From: an uncultured Streptococcus sp.
GTDB lineage: Bacteria > Bacillota > Bacilli > Lactobacillales > Streptococcaceae
Direction: 5' to 3'
NCBI GenBank assembly: GCA_902479835.1
Contig: CABSQC010000090.1
Coordinates: 1-5,178, forward strand
DNA: 5,178 nt
Within the stretch, counting starts at the first letter, position 1. Every line of letters starts with the position of its first letter. Below the pieces are notes generated by a model, which had not been told where the DNA came from, made no database searches, and saw only the letters and a list, made by a program, of their open reading frames with translations. Both the position numbers and the translations under genes were made by a program. Positions 1-5,178 of the stretch are shown here, piece by piece.

Positions 1-415
1 TCCATTGCGTCCATTTGTAGTAGTTCGGATCTGTCGTATTGACTTCACGGTCCCAGTCGTAAGAGAATCCAAGCGCATTGATTTGGCGTTTGAAGTTGGC
101 AATGTTTTCTGCTGTGAATTCCGCTGGGTCATTCCCTGTATCCATAGCGTATTGCTCTGCAGGCAAACCAAAGGCATCCCATCCCATTGGGTGAAGGACG
201 TTGTAACCTTGGGCGCGTTTGAAACGGCTAAGGATATCAGTCGCTGTGTAGCCTTCTGGGTGTCCTACGTGAAGACCCGCTCCAGAAGGGTAAGGGAACA
301 TGTCCAATGCATAAAACTTAGGTTTTGAAGCGTCTGTTCCTGTCTTAAAAGTGTGATGGTCAGCCCAGTATTTTTGCCACTTAGGCTCGATTTCTTTATG
401 ATTGTAAAAACTCAT
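1..415 (-). CDS. leuS: Leucyl-tRNA synthetase, N-terminal part (cut by window edge)
   Basis: Class I aminoacyl-tRNA synthetase that charges tRNA-Leu with leucine in the cytoplasm using ATP. Only the first 138 codons are present; the reading frame is open through base 2, and the family's usual length is a little over 800 residues. The protein begins [17 protein letters not shown]. It carries the class I ATP-binding signature in its LeuRS form: [12 protein letters not shown] at about residues 41-52, with H49-V-G-H52 as the HIGH motif. This is followed by the LeuRS-typical [14 protein letters not shown] and the [14 protein letters not shown] segment. The ATG at 415 is preceded by GGAGAG (421-426 on the opposite strand) with a 5-nt spacer, so the start is secure. 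It has its own promoter at 445-472, and the leader is too short for a T-box. The only limit on certainty is the missing C-terminal part (editing domain, KMSKS loop, anticodon-binding domain). Confidence 0.97.
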   Translation of the reverse strand, partial: MSFYNHKEIEPKWQKYWADHHTFKTGTDASKPKFYALDMFPYPSGAGLHVGHPEGYTATDILSRFKRAQGYNVLHPMGWDAFGLPAEQYAMDTGNDPAEFTAENIANFKRQINALGFSYDWDREVNTTDPNYYKWTQW

Positions 416-444
416 AGCGTCTCTCCAATTTTCGTGATGCTCCT

Positions 445-472
445 ATTATACCATTTTTAGGCGATTTTTAAA
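445..472 (-). promoter_or_regulatory. leuS promoter, extended -10
   Basis: Reading leftward, TTTAAA (467-472, four of six matches to TTGACA) lies 16 bp from a perfect TATAAT (445-450). TGG directly precedes the -10, giving the extended form TGnTATAAT. Transcription should start near 438, giving a leader of roughly 22 nt with the GGAGAG ribosome binding site. There is no room for a T-box antiterminator, which controls many synthetase genes in Gram-positive bacteria. The assignment rests on sequence match only. Confidence 0.75.
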
Positions 473-480
473 GGTTCAGA

Positions 481-517
481 CAAAGAAAAAGACAGGTCCC
501 ATACGGGACCTGTCTTT
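481..517 (-). terminator. Rho-independent terminator of the peptide-binding lipoprotein gene
   Basis: A perfect 13-bp inverted repeat (488-500 with 505-517) encloses a 4-nt loop. Read leftward, the stem ends in TTTTT followed by CTTTG, a good U-tract, so it best terminates the lipoprotein gene whose stop lies 22 bp before the stem. It sits just upstream of the leuS -35 and therefore insulates leuS from read-through. The rightward strand also has a short T run (TTTCCTGTTTTC), but no gene arrives from that side. Confidence 0.92.
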
Positions 518-538
518 CCTGTTTTCTTCAAGAAAAGT

Positions 539-2515
539 CTATTTCACATGCTTTTCAAGTTCTTCTTGCGCTTTTTTATTGGATTTTTCTTTTTCTTTCT
601 TCCATTGATCACGCGCTTTGTCGTAGTCTTTAGCCGATACGACCTTGTCTTGAACTTCCAAATATTTATAGTTGAAGGATTGACCCTTGTGGCCTGTCCA
701 AGCAAAGGCTGCGGAGTATGGTACAGTCTTACGAACGCCTGGAGAAGCTCCATCTGAATGGATCGGAATCAAGAGTGCACTATCGGTCAACCAAGCTTGA
801 GCGGCAGCATATTTTTCGTAACGCTTGTTCACATCTTTGGTTTCATTGTGCGCATCTTCGATCAATTGATCGTATTCATCAAAACCAGCTGCTTTTGCGG
901 CCGCATTATCCGTACCAGCATCGAATCCAAAGTAGGCATTGGCATTTTCGCCAGATTTACCACTAGTGATATCAATGTAAGAAGATGGGTCCGTATAGTC
1001 TGGTCCCCAACCCAAGTTATTGTTCAAATCCCAGTCTTGTTGCGATGCATTTTCAGCAAAGTAGGTAACCCGTTGCAGGTCATCATCTGAGATCATTTTC
1101 AGATCAATAACAATATTTTCTGCTCCTAAAGTTGACTCGATCGACTGTTTGAAGGATTGGGCTTGTTTGATTCCTTCTGTATAAGTTGAAGAAGTTGGAA
1201 GGTCCAAATGAATTGGGAATTCAACTCCTTGAGCCTGCAAATCTGCCTTAGCTTTGGCAAACTCTTCTTTGGCCTTGGTTGGATTGTAGAGGGTATCTTT
1301 TCCATCTGCGACAGAGACCCCTTTCCATTCATCCCCATAAGCTTCCAAGTCTTTTTCTACTGCATCCCCAAATTGTTGGCCATTGATTTGGACAAAGTTT
1401 GGTGGCGTAAAGGTATTACGGATGACCTTATTGGCAGCAGCTTCCCCGTTCGCCTGAGCTACATATGCCTTACGGTTGAAGGCAAACATAATGGCTTGAC
1501 GGAAGTCTTTATTTAAAATTGCTTTCTTAGTTGAAGTCTTTTGAGCATCTGTGGTCTTGGCTGTAATTTCATAAGACTGACGGTCAATGTTGAAGGAAAG
1601 GTTGTAGGTTGAGGAACCTTGGTCACTAAAGACGATATCGTCTTTGTGCTTCTTCTCTACACTCTTATAGTTAGAGCCACTTGGGAAGACACGGGCAACC
1701 GTATAGTCGCCTTTATCAAATCCACGGATCAAGGATTCTGAATCTTGTCCATCATAATAGGTCAACTTGACTTTACTGATCTTGACATTATCCGCATCCC
1801 AATATGTTGGGTTCTTTTCCAAGGTCGCAGAAGATTTAGAAGTGATGGACTTGATCAAATAAGGACCGCAGTAGAGGATACTAGATGGAGAAGTTCCTTG
1901 ACCATAGTCATCTCCTTTAGATTTCAGGAATTCTTCATTGACTGGAATCAGGATCCCCATCGTAGTCTTGGAATTCCAGAAGCTTTCTGGCTGGCTCAAG
2001 GTATATTGAACGGTATAATCGTCAATCGCTTTCACACCAACGGTTGAGAAATCAGATGTTTTCCCTGAAACATAGTCATCCAAGCCTTTGACAGATTTTT
2101 GGACCAAGTAAATCGCTTGTGATTTCTTATCTGCTGCGTGCTTGAGACCTGTCACAAAGTCTTGGGCTTTGACTTCTCCATATTCTTCCCCTTCAGAAGT
2201 CATCCATTTGACCCCTTTACGGAGTTTATAAGTATAGGTCAAGCCATCCTTGGAAACAGTCCAGTCTTTAGCAAGCGATGGGATCAAGTTCCCGTACTTG
2301 TCCACTTCCAACAAGCCATCTATCGCATTTCCTGTAAACTCGGAAGTCGATTTTTTATTAGAAATCGAATAGTCGAGAGTATCCGGATCCTGGGTATAGA
2401 CATAGCTAAATGTCTGACCACCAGAGCTACTAGATTTCCCTCCTGAGCAGGCTGCCAGTACACCAGCTGATAAAAGCAGAGCGCTGGTAGCTAAGAGTAC
2501 CTTCCCTTTGTTCAT
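539..2515 (-). CDS. Oligopeptide ABC transporter substrate-binding lipoprotein (AliA/AliB/AmiA family)
   Basis: Membrane-anchored extracellular receptor that binds oligopeptides and delivers them to an ABC importer. The 658-residue product starts with a lipoprotein signal peptide: KGK, a hydrophobic stretch, then lipobox L20-A-A-C23, with lipidation expected at C23 followed by a Ser/Gly linker. The rest is an SBP_bac_5 (OppA/DppA-type) fold. Segments I recognise from pneumococcal AliA/AliB include TSEGEEY, KAQDFVTGL, LVQ, PESFWNSKTTMGIL, NPTYWD, NIDRQSY, NKDFRQAI, GWGPDY, KRYEKYAAAQAWL and the charged tail KSNKKAQEELEKHVK. Some stretches (LTYYDGQDSESL) look closer to AliB and others (NSKTTMG, WLTDSAL) to AliA, so no gene symbol is assigned. 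No permease or ATPase genes adjoin it; by analogy with pneumococcal Ali proteins it may use an AmiCDEF transporter encoded elsewhere. The ATG at 2515 is chosen because the frame's upstream GTG (2524) lies inside the ribosome binding site. C216 is an unusual second cysteine. Confidence 0.93.
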   Translation of the reverse strand: MNKGKVLLATSALLLSAGVLAACSGGKSSSSGGQTFSYVYTQDPDTLDYSISNKKSTSEFTGNAIDGLLEVDKYGNLIPSLAKDWTVSKDGLTYTYKLRKGVKWMTSEGEEYGEVKAQDFVTGLKHAADKKSQAIYLVQKSVKGLDDYVSGKTSDFSTVGVKAIDDYTVQYTLSQPESFWNSKTTMGILIPVNEEFLKSKGDDYGQGTSPSSILYCGPYLIKSITSKSSATLEKNPTYWDADNVKISKVKLTYYDGQDSESLIRGFDKGDYTVARVFPSGSNYKSVEKKHKDDIVFSDQGSSTYNLSFNIDRQSYEITAKTTDAQKTSTKKAILNKDFRQAIMFAFNRKAYVAQANGEAAANKVIRNTFTPPNFVQINGQQFGDAVEKDLEAYGDEWKGVSVADGKDTLYNPTKAKEEFAKAKADLQAQGVEFPIHLDLPTSSTYTEGIKQAQSFKQSIESTLGAENIVIDLKMISDDDLQRVTYFAENASQQDWDLNNNLGWGPDYTDPSSYIDITSGKSGENANAYFGFDAGTDNAAAKAAGFDEYDQLIEDAHNETKDVNKRYEKYAAAQAWLTDSALLIPIHSDGASPGVRKTVPYSAAFAWTGHKGQSFNYKYLEVQDKVVSAKDYDKARDQWKKEKEKSNKKAQEELEKHVK

Positions 2516-2521
2516 ATAAAT

Positions 2522-2527
2522 CACCTC
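2522..2527 (-). promoter_or_regulatory. Ribosome binding site fixing the lipoprotein start at 2515
   Basis: Reading leftward, GAGGTG (2527-2522) lies 6 nt before ATG at 2515. The GTG at 2524 that would extend the frame by three codons is part of this Shine-Dalgarno sequence, so it is very unlikely to be the start. Starting at 2515 also gives a clean lipoprotein signal peptide, MNKGKVLLATS. Confidence 0.85.
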
Positions 2528-2555
2528 ATTGTAAAAAATGTTATACTCAATTTAA

Positions 2556-2583
2556 ATTATAGCACTTTCTAGGGAAATGTAAA
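2556..2583 (-). promoter_or_regulatory. Strong promoter of the lipoprotein gene
   Basis: Reading leftward, TTTACA (2578-2583, five of six matches to TTGACA) is followed after 16 bp by a perfect TATAAT (2556-2561). TGC precedes it, giving an extended -10 TGCTATAAT. The start of transcription should fall near 2549, leaving a leader of about 34 nt that includes the GAGGTG site. The -35 is covered by a CcpA-type operator. Confidence 0.85.
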
Positions 2584-2591
2584 CGCTTTTA
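2578..2591 (-). promoter_or_regulatory. Putative cre (CcpA-binding) site over the -35
   Basis: The plus-strand sequence TGTAAACGCTTTTA fits the catabolite-response consensus TGNAANCGNTTNCA with a single mismatch (T for the second-last C), and the central CG is intact. It begins at the first base of the -35 hexamer and extends 8 bp upstream, where bound CcpA-HPr(Ser-P) would be expected to hinder RNA polymerase. This predicts repression of the lipoprotein gene in glucose, an inference from sequence and known CcpA practice. The site lies about 90 bp from the divergent PBP promoter and is less likely to affect it. Confidence 0.65.
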
Positions 2592-2600
2592 CTGCGAAAT

Positions 2601-2652
2601 TATTCTATTTTTTCTTTATTTTTTCAATTTCTTCTTTTTCTAGAATTTTTTC
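2601..2652. other. T-rich tract between divergent promoters
   Basis: The plus strand here is almost entirely T and C, with T runs at 2608-2613, 2619-2624, 2635-2639 and 2646-2651. Three of these four runs are separated from a neighbour by about 11 bp centre to centre. On the minus strand they are A-tracts starting about 25 bp upstream of the lipoprotein gene's -35, placed where UP-element or bent-DNA effects can act. An 8-bp palindrome, TTCTAGAA, sits at 2638-2645. No gene is visible here. Confidence 0.4.
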
Positions 2653-2673
2653 AAGTTAAATCCCTGGCCTGTA

Positions 2674-2682
2674 TGATATAAT
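2674..2682 (+). promoter_or_regulatory. Extended -10 element for the PBP4-like gene
   Basis: TGATATAAT (2674-2682) is a perfect extended -10 (TGnTATAAT). No good -35 precedes it; GTTAAA at 2655-2660 matches three of six positions at 16-bp spacing. The last two bases of the TATAAT are the first two of an in-frame ATG at 2681, so transcription would begin at about 2688-2690, after that ATG. This argues for translation from the next in-frame ATG at 2690. Confidence 0.6.
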
Positions 2683-2689
2683 GGAATCT

Positions 2690-4003
2690 ATGAATTATGT
2701 GAGACATTTACACAAACGACTAAAACACAGCCTCTTGTCCCTCCTTGTAGGAGTCTTGACATTAGGCCCTATTTCCACTGCCTTTGCGGACGACATCTAC
2801 CAGCAAGAAGATGTCATGAAAATCGCAGCTGATGCTGGACTGGTATTGGATGATTTTTACAAGCCTAAGGCTGACATCGTCATCGACGCCAATACTGGAG
2901 CTATATTGTACGGAGACAATATCGACACGGTCCGGGACTCAGGAAGCATGGCCAAACTCATGAGTGCCTATGTAGTCTTTCGGGCCCTCAAAGAAGGCAA
3001 GATCAAATATGATACCGTGGTTACAGCAACAGAGGCAGACCAAGCCATCTCGGAAAACAATCTGTTAAGTAACTCACCTATTGTAGCTGGTGTTGACTAC
3101 AAAGTATCTGAATTGATCAAGATGCTCTTTGTTCCATCTTCCAGTGCGGCCGTGATTATGCTGGCCAACGCCGTTACTGACAATGATCCCGATAAGTTTT
3201 TGGACTTAATGAATCAGTACGCACAAGAAATGGGGATGAGCCATACCAAATGGCACAATCCAAATGGGGCGATGATTTCGGTCCTTCAGGGCTACTACAA
3301 TCCTCAGCGCTACGATGTCAATGCCAATAACGGAATTACAGCGCGGGACATGTCTATTCTGGCTTATCACATCGTAAACGACCTGCCAGAAATGTTGGAA
3401 TACACCAAGCAAGCTCATACTACCATCATGGAAGGTACCCCCTACGAGCAAAGCTATGATAACTACAATACTTCCCTCGAAGGTGGAAAGTTCGCCCTTA
3501 AAGGAACAGATGGACTCAAAACTGGATCCAGCCCGACTGCTGACTACAACTACACCGCGACAACCAAGCGGGGGAAACAGCGGATTATCGAAGTCATTTT
3601 AGGGGTTGGGAACTACGATGTCGAGATCGCCGAAAGTTACCGCAATCAAATCGGGAATACCTTGGCTGAGAAAATGTTCGCAGACTACCAGTATAAAAAA
3701 ATCCTCTCTGCAGGCGATCATACCATCGACGGGAAGACAATTCACTTGAAGCAAGACTTCTATGCGACCGTTAAGAAGGGGACGAAGCCAGCGCTAAAAC
3801 TAGAAAATAACCGCCTAGTCGTCCAGAACGGCTTGCAACAGGTATCTCCAAGCATTAAACCGGGAGTGGCCGTCAGTGAGTCTAAAGCAACGACCTCTAG
3901 CAGTAAAAGCAAGGGACTCGATGTTATGTGGCTCTTCTGCTTCTTGCCTGCCGGAATTTTATACCTGATCTTTAAACAAACCGATCCAAAAAGAAGAAAA
4001 TAG
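2690..4003 (+). CDS. PBP4-like low-molecular-weight penicillin-binding protein (D-alanyl-D-alanine carboxypeptidase/transpeptidase)
   Basis: Secreted serine DD-peptidase predicted to act on the terminal D-Ala-D-Ala of peptidoglycan stem peptides. With the start at 2690 the product is 437 residues. It begins with a basic region and hydrophobic signal peptide with likely cleavage after AFA (about residue 34). The nucleophile motif is S86-M-A-K89, and the triad motif K277-T-G279 sits in GTDGLKTGSSPTADYNYT. The position of SxN is S150-S-S152, so the usual Asn is Ser. A beta-rich C-terminal domain follows (about 325-385), then a Ser/Thr/Lys linker, a transmembrane segment (about 412-428) and a basic cytoplasmic tail. 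GTDGLKTGSS, TTKRGK, SLEG and YKKILS, plus the C-terminal anchor, match my recollection of S. aureus PBP4 (about 431 residues) better than the DacA/PBP5 group. The start is uncertain: ATG 2681 would add three residues but overlaps the -10, and neither start has a proper Shine-Dalgarno. It is transcribed divergently from the lipoprotein gene. Confidence 0.92.
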   Translation: MNYVRHLHKRLKHSLLSLLVGVLTLGPISTAFADDIYQQEDVMKIAADAGLVLDDFYKPKADIVIDANTGAILYGDNIDTVRDSGSMAKLMSAYVVFRALKEGKIKYDTVVTATEADQAISENNLLSNSPIVAGVDYKVSELIKMLFVPSSSAAVIMLANAVTDNDPDKFLDLMNQYAQEMGMSHTKWHNPNGAMISVLQGYYNPQRYDVNANNGITARDMSILAYHIVNDLPEMLEYTKQAHTTIMEGTPYEQSYDNYNTSLEGGKFALKGTDGLKTGSSPTADYNYTATTKRGKQRIIEVILGVGNYDVEIAESYRNQIGNTLAEKMFADYQYKKILSAGDHTIDGKTIHLKQDFYATVKKGTKPALKLENNRLVVQNGLQQVSPSIKPGVAVSESKATTSSSKSKGLDVMWLFCFLPAGILYLIFKQTDPKRRK

Positions 4004-4006
4004 GAA

Positions 4007-4041
4007 AAGAACTCCCATTACCATAAGGTATGGGAGTTCTT
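4007..4041. terminator. Bidirectional terminator between the PBP4-like gene and gldA
   Basis: A 12-bp perfect stem (4007-4018 with 4030-4041) is extended by three further pairs past a single bulged T (4019), closing on an ATAA loop at 4023-4026. It starts 4 nt after the PBP stop codon and lies about 20 bp past the gldA stop. Leftward, the stem ends in TTCTTTTCC; rightward it ends in TTCTTGGTTTG. The U-tract is modest in both directions, but the placement between convergent genes makes use by both likely. Confidence 0.88.
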
Positions 4042-4061
4042 GGTTTGTCGACAAAGCCATC

Positions 4062-5153
4062 TTAGGCCAAACCTTGAACGTAGGCATCTACTGCTACGAT
4101 GGCTTGGGCAATATCAGAAGCCTTCACTTCAAATGGCATTTGATGGATGGTTTCTCCTTCGATGGTGGCCTGTTGGCCAACCTTGAGAAGATCTTCATAA
4201 CTTGCAGTTTCAAGATGCATTTCTTTCAGAGTGGTTGGCATACCGATTTGTTGATAGAAACGAATGTATTTATTCAATTCTTCCTTAGGACGGTTTTCTA
4301 AGAACAATTGAACTAACGTTCCGTAGGCTACTTTTTCACCGTGAGTCAAATGGTGGATGTCCCCAGTAAGGGCTGTAAAGCCATTATGGATGGCATGGGC
4401 AGCTGCTAACCCACCACTTTCAAACCCAATACCACTAAGAAGGGTATTGGCTTCAATGATGTTTTCAAGAGCAGGGGTTACGACTTTGGCTTCACAAGCA
4501 GCCATGGCTTGGAGTCCATCAGCAAATAAGGTTTCTTCACAACGTTGTGCAATGGCGACACCCGCTAAGGTTTGTCGTTGACCCAACATGGTTTTTCCAT
4601 TCGCTTGCATCACTGCACGCGCTTCTACCCAAGTTGCTAGGCCATCTGCGATACCAGAAGCGAGCAAGCGTTTTGGTGCTTGAGAGATCACTTTGCTATC
4701 CACCAAGACCAATTCTGGGTTCTTAGAATAGAAGATATAGCGCTCAAAGGCACCCTCATCCGTATAGATAACCGACAAGGCGGAAACGGGAGCATCTGTA
4801 GAGGCGATGGTCGGAGCAATCACAACTGGTGATTTTAAAAGATCGGCAATAGCTTTCGCACTATCGATGGTCTTTCCTCCACCAAGTCCAATGACCAAAT
4901 CACAGCCATTTTCTTCTGCCAAACTAACCACACGATTGATTTCGTTATCAGAAGCTTCTCCATTAAAGAAGACTGGCAAGACTGTAAATCCATACCGAAG
5001 TAGATATTTTTCAAATCGTTCTCCTACGATTTCATAGACTACTGAGTCGCATAGTAATACAGGATGACTCCCCAGTTCTAAAATAGGTTTTGCATTTTCA
5101 AATAAGGCATTTTCCCCTTGAATGTAACGTGACGGACTTGCAAAATTTCTCAT
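4062..5153 (-). CDS. gldA: Glycerol dehydrogenase, NAD+-dependent, zinc-containing
   Basis: Cytoplasmic enzyme of the iron/zinc group III alcohol dehydrogenase family that interconverts glycerol and dihydroxyacetone with NAD+. The 363-residue product matches the family length (about 365-370). The N-terminal Rossmann half carries the dinucleotide-binding GLGGGKTID (89-97) and the PTIASTDAPVS segment (114-124). Metal ligands correspond to the known Asp/His/His set: D170 in SGIADGLATW, H253 in GGLAAAHAIHNG and H271 in HHLTHGEKVAYG, spaced as in the Geobacillus enzyme. The ATG at 5153 is chosen because AGGAGG (5164-5159) precedes it by 5 nt; a TTG at 5171 in the same frame lies upstream of that site and is rejected. 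The promoter is outside the window. In streptococci gldA often follows a fructose-6-phosphate aldolase-like gene, so an operon to the right is plausible but unseen. It converges on the PBP gene and shares its terminator. Confidence 0.96.
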   Translation of the reverse strand: MRNFASPSRYIQGENALFENAKPILELGSHPVLLCDSVVYEIVGERFEKYLLRYGFTVLPVFFNGEASDNEINRVVSLAEENGCDLVIGLGGGKTIDSAKAIADLLKSPVVIAPTIASTDAPVSALSVIYTDEGAFERYIFYSKNPELVLVDSKVISQAPKRLLASGIADGLATWVEARAVMQANGKTMLGQRQTLAGVAIAQRCEETLFADGLQAMAACEAKVVTPALENIIEANTLLSGIGFESGGLAAAHAIHNGFTALTGDIHHLTHGEKVAYGTLVQLFLENRPKEELNKYIRFYQQIGMPTTLKEMHLETASYEDLLKVGQQATIEGETIHQMPFEVKASDIAQAIVAVDAYVQGLA

Positions 5154-5157
5154 ATAC

Positions 5158-5166
5158 TCCTCCTTT
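5158..5166 (-). promoter_or_regulatory. Ribosome binding site fixing the gldA start at 5153
   Basis: Reading leftward, AAAGGAGGA (5166-5158) contains a perfect AGGAGG, 5 nt before ATG at 5153. The in-frame TTG at 5171 would translate through this Shine-Dalgarno sequence. The protein from 5153, MRNFASPSRYIQGENAL, starts as GldA proteins normally do. Confidence 0.9.
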
Positions 5167-5178
5167 ATCAAATTATAT

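Noticed and set aside
5..328. Open frame on the plus strand across leuS
   Set aside because: It is antisense to a clear LeuS coding frame, has no recognisable protein features and no supporting promoter or ribosome binding site.
522..536. Second inverted repeat TTTTCTT/AAGAAAA just after the lipoprotein stop
   Set aside because: It is a short AT-rich stem with almost no loop, and the strong GC-rich hairpin next to it explains termination.
416..538. T-box or other riboswitch upstream of leuS
   Set aside because: The promoter lies only about 30 bp before the start codon and the hairpin at 488-517 is upstream of it with its U-tract facing as a terminator for the preceding gene.
2138..2446. Open frames on the plus strand inside the lipoprotein gene (this and similar ones at 548-757, 758-1090, 1208-1516, 1745-2047)
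   Set aside because: They are antisense shadows of a well-conserved gene; their proteins show no family resemblance and no start signals.
2516..2524. GTG start at 2524 for the lipoprotein
   Set aside because: The GTG is part of the GAGGTG Shine-Dalgarno serving ATG 2515.
2634..2649. Possible CodY box in the divergent intergenic region
   Set aside because: The best alignment to AATTTTCWGAAAATT that I could make by eye has about five mismatches in a T-rich stretch where chance matches are expected.
5154..5171. TTG start at 5171 for gldA
   Set aside because: The frame would run through the AGGAGG site that serves ATG 5153, and the extra residues are not typical of GldA.
1..5178. CRISPR arrays, insertion sequences, tRNA/rRNA genes, attachment sites
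   Set aside because: No regularly spaced repeats, transposase frames, cloverleaf sequences or paired direct repeats were seen.

Overview
The window looks like chromosomal DNA of a low-GC Gram-positive coccus, most probably a viridans-type Streptococcus. The LeuS N-terminus, an AliA/AliB-type peptide-binding lipoprotein ending in the family's charged tail, and a streptococcal-type glycerol dehydrogenase all point there, as do the strong AGGAGG/GAGG ribosome binding sites and TGnTATAAT extended -10 promoters. I cannot name the species from the sequence alone.

Layout, left to right. Positions 1-415 (-) hold the first 138 codons of leuS, cut by the window edge, with its own short-leader promoter at 445-472. 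A strong hairpin terminator (481-517) separates leuS from the lipoprotein gene. Positions 539-2515 (-) encode a 658-residue oligopeptide ABC transporter substrate-binding lipoprotein of the AliA/AliB/AmiA family. Positions 2516-2689 are a divergent regulatory region: a strong leftward promoter whose -35 is overlapped by a CcpA-type cre site, a T-rich tract, and a rightward extended -10 lying on the start of the next gene. Positions 2690-4003 (+) encode a secreted, C-terminally membrane-anchored low-molecular-weight penicillin-binding protein that resembles Staphylococcus aureus PBP4. A bidirectional hairpin (4007-4041) closes it and the convergent gldA. Positions 4062-5153 (-) encode glycerol dehydrogenase GldA, with a perfect Shine-Dalgarno at the right edge.

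How the genes relate: leuS is housekeeping. GldA links glycerol/dihydroxyacetone to fermentation. The lipoprotein has no permease or ATPase genes beside it, so it is probably an orphan receptor for an Ami-type transporter encoded elsewhere. The PBP trims or crosslinks peptidoglycan. From memory, gldA and leuS are neighbours in S. pneumoniae, so the lipoprotein/PBP pair may be a lineage-specific insertion between them. Points most worth a second look are the SxS in place of the SxN motif in the PBP, its lack of an RBS with a -10 box on its start (possible leaderless mRNA), the cre site over the lipoprotein promoter, and an unexpected cysteine in the lipoprotein. I found no wholly new system.
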